Notes under the pieces: generated by a model
Seen by the model: the letters and a program-made list of their open reading frames with translations, nothing else
What the model was told of the DNA's origin: nothing
Databases searched by the model: none
Program-made: the position numbers and the translations under genes
Shown here: positions 51,835 to 61,625 of the stretch, piece by piece
Layout of the letters: every line of letters starts with the position of its first letter
Position numbering within the stretch: the first letter of the stretch is position 1
NCBI RefSeq assembly: GCF_008635795.1
Contig: NZ_VWRQ01000008.1
Coordinates: forward strand, 220,095 to 284,094
Source: Paenibacillus tepidiphilus
GTDB lineage: Bacteria > Bacillota > Bacilli > Paenibacillales > Paenibacillaceae
DNA: 64,000 bases
Reading direction: 5' to 3'

Positions 51835-53931
51835 ATGATCCAGAACAAAGACGGCATATTTCCGGCGGTGTGCCCGCTGGATTGCCCGGATACCTGCGGC
51901 CTGCTGCTGCATATTCAGGACGGTACAATCAGCAAGGTCGAGGGCAATCCCGGGCATCCGGTGACCCGGGGCGCCATTTGCAACAAGGTGCGGAATATGG
52001 CCGGCCGGGTTCATCATCCGGAGCGCCTGCTCTACCCGCTCCGGCGCACCGGCCCTAAAGGTGCAGGGACATTTGAGAGGATCAGCTGGGAGGAAGCGGT
52101 GGCGGAGATCACCGGCAGGTTTCGCCAGCTCATAGCTGAATATGGTGCCGAGAGCATCCTGCCGTACAGCTTCTACGGCAATATGGGCCTGTTGTCCGCA
52201 GAAGGAATGGACCGCCGGTTCTTTCATGCACTCGGAGCTAGCGGACTGGAACGGACCATCTGCAGCGCAGCCGGAACGGCCGGCTGGGAGTATACCATGG
52301 GGTTCAACGGAGGGACAAGCCCGGAGGACACCGTGCATGCTGACCTGATTATTGTCTGGGGCGGCAATATTGTCAGCACAAATATGCATCAGGTCATCTA
52401 TGCGGAAGAAGCGCGCAAACGCGGTGCCAAGGTTGTGGTTATTGATGTTCACCGTAACCGGACGGCCCGGTGGGGAGACTGGTTCCTGCCGCTGTATCCC
52501 GGAACGGACGCCGCGCTGGCGCTTGGTCTGATGCACATTCTGTTCCGCGACGGGCTGGCCGACGAGGACTTCCTTGCAGCATATACGACCGGCCATGAGC
52601 AGCTGAGAGAGCATGTGCGGGAATATCCGCCCGGGCGGGTGGCAGAGATTACGGGGCTGGCCGTGGACGATATTGAGCGGCTCGCGCGCATGTACGGGGA
52701 AGCACGGGCACCGTATATTCATATCGGCAACGGGCTGCAGCACCATGATAACGGCGGCATGAATGTGCGTACCATTGTCTGCCTGCCGGCGCTGGTCGGC
52801 GCCTGGAGCAAGCAGGGCGGCGGCGCCTACAAATCGAACAGCGGTTATTCGGCCACCGATGCAGAAGCGCTGAGACGGCCCGATCTTAAGCCGCTTGAAG
52901 GCATACGCACGGTGAACATGAACCGGATCGGCGAGGCGTTGGGATGGAAGGAGAATCCGGTCAAGAGTATATTCGTCTACAACAGCAATCCGCTGGTTGT
53001 TGCTCCGGATGCGGAGAGGGTGCGGCAGGGCTTTGCACGGGAGGATCTGTTCACGGTTGTCCACGATCTGTTCATGACCGACACTGCCCGCTACGCCGAT
53101 ATTGTACTGCCGGCAACCTCCAGCTTTGAGAATACGGACCTGTACAGCTCCTATTGGCATCATTATATACAGCTGCAGGAGCCGGTGCTGGAAGCGCCGG
53201 GGGAGTGCCGCAGCAATGCCGGGGTATTCCGGATGCTCGGACAGGCGATGGGCTTCGATCCGGCGGTGTTCGGACAAACCGAAGAGGAAATGATCCGGGA
53301 GGCACTCGACTATAGGGACAATCCTTATCTGAACGGCGTCTCCCTGGAGCGGCTGCAGAAGGAGCGGTTCGTGAAGCTGGATATGGCGCCGCAGGCGTCG
53401 TTCCTGCAGTCGCTGCCCACGCCTTCGGGCAGAATCGAGCTCTACTCCAGAGCCATGGAGAAGGATGGGTTGCCGCCGCTGCCAGCCTACACCCCTCTAA
53501 CGGAGGGGTACGACGGAGTTCGGCGGCCGAAGGCCGGGGCGGATTATCCGCTGATGTTCCTGTCGCCGCCGAACCACAACTTCCTCAACTCCACCTTCGC
53601 CAATGTGGAGAGGCACCAGAAGCTGGAGAAGCGTCCGCTGCTGCAGATTCATCCGGCGGATGCGCAGACGCGCGGGATAACTGACGGCGCTGAGGTGGCC
53701 GTTTATAACGGCCGGGGTTCCATCTCATTGACGGCGTCGGTCACCGAGAGTATGCTGCCCGGCACCGTTATCAGCCAGGGGCTGTGGTGGGAGGACGAGG
53801 GCCTCAGACGGCGGGTGAACGTACTGACACCGGACCGGCTCAGCGATATGGGCAGCGGCGCGACCTTCTTCTCCACTACCGTGGAGGTCCGGCTAACCGG
53901 CGGACAAGACATCACGGCGGATCAGTGCTAG
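51835..53931 (+). CDS. Molybdopterin-dependent oxidoreductase (YoaE / formate dehydrogenase-like)
   Basis: 698 residues. The N-terminal 4Fe-4S site is C13-P-L-D-C17-P-D-T-C21 and C49 in GAICNK. Molybdopterin domains follow (DLIIVWGGNIVSTN, IFVYNSNPLVV, ADIVLPATSSFENTD), and the C-terminal cofactor-binding domain ends near SDMGSGATFFSTTVEVRL. The residue that would bind molybdenum is not evident to me, so the substrate is open; B. subtilis YoaE is the closest named match. AAGGAGGGACAG precedes the ATG. It needs Mo-bisMGD, which fits mobA 9 kb downstream. No partner subunit is adjacent. Confidence 0.9.
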   Translation: MIQNKDGIFPAVCPLDCPDTCGLLLHIQDGTISKVEGNPGHPVTRGAICNKVRNMAGRVHHPERLLYPLRRTGPKGAGTFERISWEEAVAEITGRFRQLIAEYGAESILPYSFYGNMGLLSAEGMDRRFFHALGASGLERTICSAAGTAGWEYTMGFNGGTSPEDTVHADLIIVWGGNIVSTNMHQVIYAEEARKRGAKVVVIDVHRNRTARWGDWFLPLYPGTDAALALGLMHILFRDGLADEDFLAAYTTGHEQLREHVREYPPGRVAEITGLAVDDIERLARMYGEARAPYIHIGNGLQHHDNGGMNVRTIVCLPALVGAWSKQGGGAYKSNSGYSATDAEALRRPDLKPLEGIRTVNMNRIGEALGWKENPVKSIFVYNSNPLVVAPDAERVRQGFAREDLFTVVHDLFMTDTARYADIVLPATSSFENTDLYSSYWHHYIQLQEPVLEAPGECRSNAGVFRMLGQAMGFDPAVFGQTEEEMIREALDYRDNPYLNGVSLERLQKERFVKLDMAPQASFLQSLPTPSGRIELYSRAMEKDGLPPLPAYTPLTEGYDGVRRPKAGADYPLMFLSPPNHNFLNSTFANVERHQKLEKRPLLQIHPADAQTRGITDGAEVAVYNGRGSISLTASVTESMLPGTVISQGLWWEDEGLRRRVNVLTPDRLSDMGSGATFFSTTVEVRLTGGQDITADQC

Positions 53932-54056
53932 AATCAGAAGTATATATTCTTGCAACGCGATAATGCGTTAGTGCATATGCTTGCTCTTGGCCCTGCTTAA
54001 GACGGATACTGGATGGAATTAATGACATACAATTAACAGGGGATGAAAGAGGAGTC

Positions 54057-55271
54057 ATGCGTTTTTTACAAGCTTATCCAAGGGAAATCAAGGTATTCCT
54101 GATTGCCAGCCTTATTAATGCCACCGGCAGTGCGCTGATGTGGCCCCTCGTAACCATGTACGTATTCGATGAACTCGGCCGCAGCATGAAGGATGCCGGC
54201 ATTGTACTGCTCATCCAGTCCCTTGGCGGAATTGCCGGACAGCTGCTTGGCGGCTCGCTGTACCATAAGGTAGGCGTCCAGCGGCTGATTGTCGGCGCCC
54301 TGGCTCTCAATGCGCTGGCGCTGTTCTCCCTTCCGGCGGCGAGCGGGAACTGGCATCTGTTCATCGCCGCTATGGGGCTGGTGGGATTGTTCAACTCACT
54401 GTCGCTGCCGGCGATCCAGGGGTTTGTCGGCTTCCGGTTTGCCGAAAGGCGCGGAGAGTTATTTAATATAATCTATGTCGCCAACAACATCGGGGTTGCA
54501 CTGGGCACCTCCCTTAGCGGCTTCCTCGGCAACTACATGCTGAGCTTTGTGCTGAATGGCGTGACGTCAGCGGTATTTGCGGTCTTCTTCCTGTTCTACC
54601 TGCGGAAGGTCGGGACGTCCGCTCCACAGGAACAGTCGGCGGCGAAGAAAGCTCCGCAGCCCGGCCCTTCAGGCTGGAAACTGATGGGGCACACGCGTAT
54701 CTATCTGTACATGTCCATCGGGTCGATGTTCCTGCTTGTCGGGAACTCCATCTGGAATACGGGAGTATCGCCGTATATCATCTCGGAAGGCTGGCCGAAG
54801 CAGACTTACGGCTTCCTGTGGACGCTGAACGGGATTCTGATCTTTGCCGCACAGCCGGTTATCAGCCTCATCAAACGCTGGTTCGCCGCGACGGCTACCT
54901 CGCAGATGACGGCCAGTGCGGTCTTCTACTTAAGCGGTTATGCCGTTATTCTGCTGATGCCAAGTTATGCCGGCCTGTTCCTGGCCATGCTGCTGGCCAC
55001 GCTCGGCGAAATGCTGATCTCGCCCGCGACGCCGGCCTTTATCTCTGATCATGCGGGGCGCAGCGCGCCGTTCTATCTGGGGTTAAGCGGGGGCATTGGT
55101 GCCGTGGGCCGGGTTATCGGGCCTTACCTCATGGGCATCCAGTTTGACCGGGGCGGCCTTGCTCCGACCGGCTGGCTGGCTTGCGGGATGGCTGTGCTGT
55201 CCGTCGGCTTTTTCCTGATTCATGCCTATATCAATCGTTCATCCCGCGTACTGGAGCAGCGTGCAGCCTGA
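54057..55271 (+). CDS. MFS transporter
   Basis: 404 residues, about twelve helices, with DELGRSMKDAGIVLLIQSLGGIAGQLLGGSL showing the first-loop pattern of drug-efflux-type MFS proteins. A hydrophilic central loop is rich in Ala and Lys. It is followed at 72 bases by a GNAT gene and a MOSC gene on the same strand, which may form an operon. The substrate is unknown. Confidence 0.88.
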   Translation: MRFLQAYPREIKVFLIASLINATGSALMWPLVTMYVFDELGRSMKDAGIVLLIQSLGGIAGQLLGGSLYHKVGVQRLIVGALALNALALFSLPAASGNWHLFIAAMGLVGLFNSLSLPAIQGFVGFRFAERRGELFNIIYVANNIGVALGTSLSGFLGNYMLSFVLNGVTSAVFAVFFLFYLRKVGTSAPQEQSAAKKAPQPGPSGWKLMGHTRIYLYMSIGSMFLLVGNSIWNTGVSPYIISEGWPKQTYGFLWTLNGILIFAAQPVISLIKRWFAATATSQMTASAVFYLSGYAVILLMPSYAGLFLAMLLATLGEMLISPATPAFISDHAGRSAPFYLGLSGGIGAVGRVIGPYLMGIQFDRGGLAPTGWLACGMAVLSVGFFLIHAYINRSSRVLEQRAA

Positions 55272-55343
55272 CAGTCGGGCACACACTGCGCAGCAGCGGC
55301 CTGTACGGAGACGATGAAGAGGCAAGGCAAGGAGTGTAAAGAA

Positions 55344-55874
55344 ATGCAACAGATCAATAAGGGCTCGCTTACGATCCGCCCCTCGGAAATGAAAGATGTC
55401 CGGGAGCTGATCATGCTTGATCATATGATTTGGACCGAAGAGACGACGCCGGGACCGCTGATGTGGCGGTCGCGGGAGGATTATCTGCTGCATGCGCCGC
55501 CGGGGTCGCAGCTGGTGGCCCTGCAGGACGGTGAGCTGTGCGGGTATGTCGGGTTCGGCTGCCCGACCGGAATGGAGAGCCACCGGCATGTCTGCGAGAT
55601 CAATATCGCCGTGCATCCGCGCTATCAGCGCAGGGGTGTGGGCAGGGCGTTGATCTCCGCGATCAAGCGGCATGCGGCGGAGAACGGCATCCGCAAGCTG
55701 CGGCTGCGGGTGCTGTCGAGCAATGCGCCCGCCATGGCATTTTACCGTAAATGCGGATTTGCCGAGGAGGGGCGGCTGCGGGAGGAATTTTATCTCGGCG
55801 GCCAATATGTCGATGAGGTGTTCATGTACTGTATGCTGACAGGAGGCAATGAAGATGGAAGTGATCTCGCTTAA
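55344..55874 (+). CDS. GNAT family N-acetyltransferase
   Basis: 176 residues. The acetyl-CoA motif is in HPRYQRRGVGRALISA, followed by LRLRVLSSNAPAMAFYRKCGFAEEGRLREEF, characteristic of the family. ATG 55344 has AAGGAG at spacing 9; the frame is open 30 bases upstream. The gene overlaps the MOSC gene by 20 bases. The acceptor is unknown. Confidence 0.9.
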   Translation: MQQINKGSLTIRPSEMKDVRELIMLDHMIWTEETTPGPLMWRSREDYLLHAPPGSQLVALQDGELCGYVGFGCPTGMESHRHVCEINIAVHPRYQRRGVGRALISAIKRHAAENGIRKLRLRVLSSNAPAMAFYRKCGFAEEGRLREEFYLGGQYVDEVFMYCMLTGGNEDGSDLA

Positions 55875-56493
55875 TGTAGGAAAGCCTATCACCGTGGACT
55901 ACCGGGGGAAGCCGCTGGAGACCGGAATTTATAAACAGCCCGTAGAAGGCGCGGTATCTCTTGGTGCGGAAGGCTTTGCTGGCGACGGGCAGGCTGATCT
56001 GGTCAACCACGGAGGGCCGGACAAGGCTGTCTGTGTGTATCCAATCGAGCATTATGCTTACTGGGAAGAGCAGCTGGGCAAAAAACTGGAATACTCCGCC
56101 TTTGGCGAGAATATTACGGTCAGCGGGCTGCTGGAGACCGAGGTATGTATCGGCGACGTATACGAGATCGGCACGGCGCTGCTGCAGGTAAGCCAGCCCA
56201 GGTTCCCCTGCTTCAAGCTCTCGCAAAAGCACGGTGCAGCCGATATGCCGGCCAAAGTGCTGTCTACGGGCTACAGCGGCTTCTATTTTCGCGTGCTGCG
56301 GGAAGGGGCCATTGCTGCCGGAGACACAATAGTTAAGCAGGAGAGCGGTGCGGGCAGCCACAAGGTCAGACGCGTGCTGCATATGATGCAGCACGGACGC
56401 CGGGAGAAAGAGGGCTTGGCGGAGCTGGCCGAACTGGACACACTTGCGCAAAGCACGCGCGACGATTTCAAGAGCTGGCTGGAGCGGGAATAG
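55855..56493 (+). CDS. MOSC domain protein (YiiM-like)
   Basis: 212 residues. It has the MOSC core with the conserved Cys in SQPRFPCFKLSQKHG and the N-terminal VNHGGPDKAVCVYP block of the YiiM group. MOSC proteins bind molybdenum cofactor or move sulfur; YiiM reduces N-hydroxylated base analogues such as 6-hydroxylaminopurine. ATG 55855 is better placed (8 bases after AGGAGG) than ATG 55849. It is the third gene of a possible MFS-GNAT-MOSC operon. Confidence 0.9.
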   Translation: MEVISLNVGKPITVDYRGKPLETGIYKQPVEGAVSLGAEGFAGDGQADLVNHGGPDKAVCVYPIEHYAYWEEQLGKKLEYSAFGENITVSGLLETEVCIGDVYEIGTALLQVSQPRFPCFKLSQKHGAADMPAKVLSTGYSGFYFRVLREGAIAAGDTIVKQESGAGSHKVRRVLHMMQHGRREKEGLAELAELDTLAQSTRDDFKSWLERE

Positions 56494-56543
56494 GAAGCGG
56501 GCAGATGCCGCTCATCCGGCAAAGTCAGGCCGGCAAACGCCAG

Positions 56544-56571
56544 AACCCCCGGCACGGGTATGCCGGGGGTT
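56544..56571. terminator. Bidirectional terminator after the MOSC gene
   Basis: Perfect 11-bp stem AACCCCCGGCA/TGCCGGGGGTT with loop CGGGTA, followed by TGTG. Confidence 0.82.
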
Positions 56572-56593
56572 TGTGCTGCTGTTTAAGCTGCTA

Positions 56594-57142
56594 TCAGCCG
56601 ATCCTCTTCCATTCACTGCGGAGAAGGCCATAGACGGCATGGTTCACATATCCGTCCGGCAGCTTCTCCGCCTCACGGATGACGCCCTCGAAGATAAAGC
56701 CCAGGCGCTCGGGAATCGCCCGGCTGAACCTGTTGGCGGTGGCGCAGCGGATTTCGACCCGGTTCAGCTCCATCTCAAGCAAGGCGTAATCAATGAAGAC
56801 CCGGCAGGCACTGGTCATATAGCCGTTGCCTTCATAGCCTTCGCCAAGCCAGTAGCCGATGCCTACCGACCGGTTGTGCCAGTCGATCTCATGGAAGCCG
56901 ATAATGCCGGCCAGCTCACCCCGGACCCACAGGCCGGCGGTGAAGCCGCCGTTATCCGTCCCCTGCTTGATGGCATTCTTGACAAAGACGGCGATATGCG
57001 ACTCTTCAGTCACGCCGTCTACCCAGGGGAGCCAGCGTCTAAGCCGTGGCCGCGAGCGCTCCACCAAGGCGAACATGGGGCGGGCATGATCCGGCATGAG
57101 CAGCTTGAGTGCCAGATCATCATCAATGGCATAATAGAACAA
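56594..57142 (-). CDS. GNAT acetyltransferase, RimJ/RimL-like
   Basis: 182 residues. It contains VGIGYWLGEGYEGNGYMTSACRVFIDYAL and NRVEIRCATANRFSRAIPERLGFIFEGVIREAE, classic of the RimJ/RimL/YdaF group that acetylates N-termini of ribosomal or other proteins. TTG 57142 is chosen because AGGAG is 10 bases upstream and the upstream frame overlaps the DUF2164 gene. It follows that gene by 40 bases. Confidence 0.88.
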   Translation of the reverse strand: MFYYAIDDDLALKLLMPDHARPMFALVERSRPRLRRWLPWVDGVTEESHIAVFVKNAIKQGTDNGGFTAGLWVRGELAGIIGFHEIDWHNRSVGIGYWLGEGYEGNGYMTSACRVFIDYALLEMELNRVEIRCATANRFSRAIPERLGFIFEGVIREAEKLPDGYVNHAVYGLLRSEWKRIG

Positions 57143-57182
57143 GGCGGTCTGTCTCCTCTCCTCAGGGTCAGTCCGGCAGTGC

Positions 57183-57428
57183 TTAACGCTTGCGCCATTC
57201 CAGGGCGTAGAGGTCTTCCTCCAGGCCCTGCATCCGCTGCTGCACCATGGTGCGGCAATCGCCCAGCGCTCCATTGTAAATATGCGGTCCAAGCTCCTGC
57301 AGGAAGAATTCCAGCAGATTATCGGCCGCAAGTGCGCCGATTTCTTCTCCCCGCTCGGTTTCAAAATAAGCGCGGATATTCTCCGTAATCCGCTCGCGCT
57401 GCTCTCTGGGCAGCTTCATGGGCTTCAT
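57183..57428 (-). CDS. DUF2164 family protein
   Basis: 81 residues, helical and acidic. The pattern ERITENIRAYFETERGEEIG then LLEFFLQELGPHIYNGALGD matches DUF2164. Function unknown. AAGGGGAG precedes the ATG. It is first of a two-gene leftward unit with the GNAT gene. Confidence 0.82.
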   Translation of the reverse strand: MKPMKLPREQRERITENIRAYFETERGEEIGALAADNLLEFFLQELGPHIYNGALGDCRTMVQQRMQGLEEDLYALEWRKR

Positions 57429-57646
57429 GCCAATCTCCCCTTTACAATCCTGTTGGATGATGCGGATGATACGAATGATACGTCAAGCCTGTATGATTCC
57501 CATGCTACTCCATCGCCCGGAGCGAAGTCAAAGGGAAGCTGCGGCGACATCGCCCCTGCCATTTTATTGAACATTCCACGCTTAACGGGTATATTAATAG
57601 GAAGCATGCTCACACGTTAGGGGCAATAATATTACAGAAGGAAAGG

Positions 57647-59356
57647 TTGATCACTGTGGAGAACCGTGTTACCCCCTCCAATTTCATCAAGAATATCATC
57701 ACCGAAGATCTCCGCTCGGGCAAAGTCAAGGAAGTTGTTACCCGCTTCCCGCCGGAGCCCAACGGTTATTTACATATCGGACATGCCAAAGCGATCTGGA
57801 TCAACTTCACACTCGCCGATGAGTTCGGCGGCAAGACGAATTTGCGCTTCGATGACACCAATCCGCTGAAGGAAGATACGGAATACGTAAATTCCATCAA
57901 GGAGGATGTGAAGTGGCTCGGCTACGAATGGGAAGAGCTGCGGTTCGCCTCCGATTATTTCGCAGAGATGTATGAGCGCGCCGAGCTGCTGATTCAGAAG
58001 GGCAAGGCTTATGTCGATGACCTTACCGCTGATCAGATCCGTGAATACCGCGGCACCCTGACCCAGCCGGGCCAAAACAGTCCTTACCGTGAGCGCAGCA
58101 TCGAGGAGAATCTGGACCTGTTCCGCCGGATGCGGGCAGGCGAGTTCAAGGACGGCGAGAAGGTGCTCCGCGCCAAAATCGACATGTCCTCCCCGAATAT
58201 CAACCTGCGTGATCCGGTCATCTACCGCATTACGCATTCGCATCATCATAATACGGGAGATGCCTGGTGCATCTATCCGATGTACACCTTCGCGCATCCG
58301 CTGGAGGATGCAATCGAGCATGTCACCCATTCCCTCTGTTCGCTGGAGTTCGAGGATCAGCGTCCGTTCTACGACTGGGTCATCGCCGAATGCGACATGC
58401 AAGCCGAGCCGCATCAATATGAATTCGGCCGCCTCAATCTGGCCCAGACGGTGACCAGCAAGCGCAAGCTCAAGCTGCTCGTCGATGAAGGCCATGTGGA
58501 CGGCTGGGATGATCCGCGCATGCCGACGATCTCCGGACTGCGCCGCCGCGGTTATACGCCGGAAGCAATCCGCAGCTTCGTGCATGAGACGGGGATTTCC
58601 AAGAGCCAGGGCCTGGTCGATCTGCAAATGCTGGAGCATTTCATCCGTGAAGACCTCAAGCTGACAGTGCCACGGACGATGGCCGTGCTGCGGCCGCTGA
58701 AGGTCGTCATCACCAATTACCCGGAAGGGCAGACCGAATATTTCGAAATCGAGAACAACGTGGAGAATCCGGAGATGGGCAACCGGCAGATTCCGTTCTC
58801 GCGTGAAATTTATATTGAACGTGACGACTTCATGGAGAATCCGCCGAACAAATATTTCCGGCTCTTCCCCGGCAATGAAGTGCGCCTGAAGAACGCCTAT
58901 TTCATTAAATGCACCGACTTTGTGAAGGACGAGAACGGCGAAGTCGTGGAGCTGCACTGCACCTATGATCCCGAGACGCGCAGCGGCAGCGGATTTACCG
59001 GCCGCAAGGTAAAGGGGACCATCCACTGGGTGGACGCCAGCCAGGCTGTACCGGCTGAATTCCGTCTCTATGAGCCGCTGATCTCGGCCGAAGAGGCCGA
59101 CAGCGACGCCGAGGTTGAGGGTCTGGAGACTGCCGAGGGCAAGCCGGAGCCTAGCTTCCTCGACCAGCTCAATCCGAATTCGCTGCAGATTCTGCACGGC
59201 TTCGTGGAGCCGGGCCTGAAGGACAGCGTGCCGCAGGACAAGTTCCAGTTCTTCCGCCACGGATATTTCAATGTGGACAGCAAGTACTCGACGCCGGGAC
59301 AGCCGGTGTTCAATCTGGTCGTGTCTCTCAAAAGCTCGTTTCAGCCCGGGAAATAA
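57647..59356 (+). CDS. glnS: Glutaminyl-tRNA synthetase
   Basis: 569 residues, class I synthetase. The HIGH motif is in [11 protein letters not shown], the KMSKS counterpart is VTSKRKL, and RFDDTNP confirms the GlnRS/GluRS group; the C-terminal anticodon-binding beta-barrels are complete. It attaches glutamine directly to tRNA-Gln. Many Firmicutes lack this enzyme and use GatCAB instead, so its presence is notable. The start is TTG 57647 (AGAAGGA 5 bases before) or GTG 57656. No T-box is seen upstream. Confidence 0.95.
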   Translation: MITVENRVTPSNFIKNIITEDLRSGKVKEVVTRFPPEPNGYLHIGHAKAIWINFTLADEFGGKTNLRFDDTNPLKEDTEYVNSIKEDVKWLGYEWEELRFASDYFAEMYERAELLIQKGKAYVDDLTADQIREYRGTLTQPGQNSPYRERSIEENLDLFRRMRAGEFKDGEKVLRAKIDMSSPNINLRDPVIYRITHSHHHNTGDAWCIYPMYTFAHPLEDAIEHVTHSLCSLEFEDQRPFYDWVIAECDMQAEPHQYEFGRLNLAQTVTSKRKLKLLVDEGHVDGWDDPRMPTISGLRRRGYTPEAIRSFVHETGISKSQGLVDLQMLEHFIREDLKLTVPRTMAVLRPLKVVITNYPEGQTEYFEIENNVENPEMGNRQIPFSREIYIERDDFMENPPNKYFRLFPGNEVRLKNAYFIKCTDFVKDENGEVVELHCTYDPETRSGSGFTGRKVKGTIHWVDASQAVPAEFRLYEPLISAEEADSDAEVEGLETAEGKPEPSFLDQLNPNSLQILHGFVEPGLKDSVPQDKFQFFRHGYFNVDSKYSTPGQPVFNLVVSLKSSFQPGK

Positions 59357-59368
59357 ACCCCGTAAATA

Positions 59369-59420
59369 ACCCCACAAAGTGAAGTGAACCTCTGAGGATT
59401 ATTCCAAATACTTTGCGGGG
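59369..59420 (+). repeat. Second full copy of the ACCCCACAAAGTGA hairpin repeat
   Basis: Begins ACCCCACAAAGTGA and ends TACTTTGCGGGGAC; outer arms pair over 11 positions with one mismatch. The middle CTCTGAGGATTATTCCAAA is similar to the 11653 copy. It directly follows the glnS stop codon. Confidence 0.75.
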
Positions 59421-59461
59421 ACCCCGGGAAACCTCTGCGGAATAAGAAAGCAACAAAAACA

Positions 59462-59501
59462 ACAGGCTTGGCTCTTTCCTTACGGATGGAGCCAAGCCTG
59501 T
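59462..59501. terminator. Terminator between glnS and the convergent MFS gene
   Basis: Perfect 13-bp stem ACAGGCTTGGCTC (59462-59474) and GAGCCAAGCCTGT (59489-59501). The A-rich sequence before the left arm gives a U-tract for the leftward gene. Confidence 0.85.
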
Positions 59502-59515
59502 GTTATTTGAGGTGC

Positions 59516-60751
59516 TTAGTTGCTGGAAGCCGGGTGCTGCAGCAGGGCATCTTCCTCCGTCTCGGCCGGCGGATGGTAGCTGCCGCGGCTGACGAACAGC
59601 CACATAAAGGCAAAGCCCAGGGTCCCGATCAGGGTGAGGAAGCCGGCGGAGAGGTACATATTCTGTGCCCCCAGATACTGATACAGCCAGCCGCCGAGAA
59701 TGCCGCCGAGAATGCCGGACACGCCGCTCCAGCACAGGGTGTACAGGGCTTGTCCCGAGGAACGGTACGGCCGGGGAACGAGCAGCATGGTCAGCTGGGT
59801 ACCGACATAGAAGAAGCCGCCGAAGGTAATGCAGTGCAAAATCTGAATGAAAGCGACGCTAAGCGGCGTGGTCGCCCCGGCCATCAGCCACCAGCGGAGG
59901 ACGAACAGCGCACTGACCAGCGCCAGCCAGCCGAGCAGCACAGAAATCCGGCGCTTCAAATACCGTCCGCAGAGGAGCAGCACGCCGTACTCCAGAATCG
60001 AGGAGAGGAAGACAGCTAGACCGATAATTGATTTGCTGCCGCCAAGCTCCGTAATATACAGTGAAACGAAGGTATTGTTCATCGTGTTGGGCAAGGCCAC
60101 AAGCATCCCGAAGAAGATGAAGCCCAGAAAGAACGGGTGGCGGAAATGCTGCTGCAGTCCCCGGAAGGGCAGCGGTGCGGTTCCAATTGAGGCCTTCAGC
60201 TTCGGCAATGCCACCAGTGCCAGCATGGCCGCGCAGAGCAGCGCCGCGAACAGATAGGAGAGCACGGATACGCCCGCCCATTCGATAATGGGACCGGCGG
60301 TGATCGCCGTGAGCGCCCAGCCGAGCGAGCCCCAGACCCGGAAGGAATTAAAGCCGTGGCGGGTCCCTTCAATATAGCTTAGAATCAGAGTGTTGCTCTG
60401 TGCGAACAACGGTCCCTGAAAGAAATAAAAAAAGAGGATGGAAACGTACACCATCTCATATGTATGGGCCTGGAACACCAGCTGCGACAAGACCAGCGTG
60501 CCTGTGAGCATCATCAGAACGATCCGCGGGAGATTCTGGTAGCGGTCGCTCCAGATACCCCAGAACGGGTTGGCGATAATCGACACAAGCGCCCCGACCG
60601 ACATGACGCTTCCGATCTCAAGCTTGTTCATTCCGACATCCTGCAGGTACAGCGGAAAGAAGCTGGTAAAGAGTACGACAGTTCCATAGACGAAGAAGTT
60701 GAACCATTTCAGTGAAGGAAGAGAAGGCTGCTTATCAAGGTTCGCCCGCAA
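59516..60751 (-). CDS. MFS transporter (MFS_1-like / HcaT-type)
   Basis: 411 residues, twelve helices. FFPLYLQDVGMNKLEIGSVMSVGALVSIIANPFWGIWSDR holds the first-loop motif; RVWGSLGWALTAI is typical of the HcaT/nucleoside-type MFS_1-like group. TTG 60751 is chosen for AAAGGAG at spacing 8; the ATG at 60784 has no ribosome site. The substrate is unknown. It is divergent from mobA. Confidence 0.88.
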   Translation of the reverse strand: MRANLDKQPSLPSLKWFNFFVYGTVVLFTSFFPLYLQDVGMNKLEIGSVMSVGALVSIIANPFWGIWSDRYQNLPRIVLMMLTGTLVLSQLVFQAHTYEMVYVSILFFYFFQGPLFAQSNTLILSYIEGTRHGFNSFRVWGSLGWALTAITAGPIIEWAGVSVLSYLFAALLCAAMLALVALPKLKASIGTAPLPFRGLQQHFRHPFFLGFIFFGMLVALPNTMNNTFVSLYITELGGSKSIIGLAVFLSSILEYGVLLLCGRYLKRRISVLLGWLALVSALFVLRWWLMAGATTPLSVAFIQILHCITFGGFFYVGTQLTMLLVPRPYRSSGQALYTLCWSGVSGILGGILGGWLYQYLGAQNMYLSAGFLTLIGTLGFAFMWLFVSRGSYHPPAETEEDALLQHPASSN

Positions 60752-60903
60752 ATTAGGCACTCCTTTCTGCCAGATGCCGTGCATTTCATATTATATGTCT
60801 GCCGCTAAACATGCCTGCTTCCTTCACTGTATCATTTGTTGTAAAGGGATACAAACCAACTTTTGTGGAGATTTACAAATCAATGGGAAAGAGGTGGGCA
60901 AAG

Positions 60904-61527
60904 ATGAAGATAACAGGTGTAATTCTGGCCGGCGGCGCCTCCCGGCGCATGGGGACAGACAAAGCGCTGCTGGAGGCCGGAGGCCGCCCGCTGTTAGCCG
61001 TCTGCGTGTCCGTTCTGTCGCGGGTTGCCGGGCCGGTCGTGATCGCCTGCGGGCCGGAGGTCCGGGAGGGCTACCGTTTCCTGGGACTTCCGCAGGTTCC
61101 GGACCGCTACCCGGGACTTGGACCGCTGGCCGGACTCCAGGCTGCGCTCACTGCCGCGCCCGCATCCGCCGAATGGATCGCTGTACTGGCCTGCGATCTC
61201 CCGCTTGTGCCGGAGGAGCTGCTGCACTGCATGCTGGAGCTGGCCCGCGGCCGGGCCGGGCTCCAGGCAGTCGTTCCGGCCGGCGAAGACGGACGGGTGC
61301 AGCCGCTCATCGGGCTATATCACCGCAGCGTGCTCCCCGGCCTTACGGCGGCGCTGGAGAGCGGCCGGCTGCGGGTAATGGACTGGCTGGCGGAGCTTGC
61401 AGTCCATTACCTCCGGGAGAGCGAATATCCGGGTGAGCGGCAGGCTTTTGCCGAGGCGCTGCTGAATGTGAACAGACCGGAGGATTTAGAGCTGGTGCGC
61501 ATGAGGTTAGAAGGGCCGGGGAATTGA
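60904..61527 (+). CDS. mobA: Molybdenum cofactor guanylyltransferase
   Basis: 207 residues. The N-terminal nucleotide-binding motif ILAGGASRRMGTDKALL is diagnostic, with DRYPGLGPLAGL and LACDLPLVPEELL following. It adds GMP to molybdopterin to form Mo-MGD, required by enzymes such as the molybdopterin oxidoreductase at 51.8-53.9 kb. ATG 60904 follows AGAGGTGGG; the frame is open further upstream. It is a single gene away from other moa/moe genes. Confidence 0.93.
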   Translation: MKITGVILAGGASRRMGTDKALLEAGGRPLLAVCVSVLSRVAGPVVIACGPEVREGYRFLGLPQVPDRYPGLGPLAGLQAALTAAPASAEWIAVLACDLPLVPEELLHCMLELARGRAGLQAVVPAGEDGRVQPLIGLYHRSVLPGLTAALESGRLRVMDWLAELAVHYLRESEYPGERQAFAEALLNVNRPEDLELVRMRLEGPGN

Positions 61528-61625
61528 AGCGGGAGCCCGTCCGGCAGTTTAACTTCCGTTTAAATGGCGGAAGTATACTAACTGCAGGATTATCCTGAGA
61601 AGTCGGTGAGAAGAGGGGACAGAAG

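Noticed and set aside
51603..52058. 151-codon open frame overlapping the start of the molybdoenzyme gene
   Set aside because: It is an out-of-frame shadow; the molybdoenzyme frame has the iron-sulfur motif and its own AAGGAGG.
57429..57646. T-box leader in front of glnS
   Set aside because: No T-box sequence (TGGNACCGCG) or terminator is present between the divergent DUF2164 gene and glnS.
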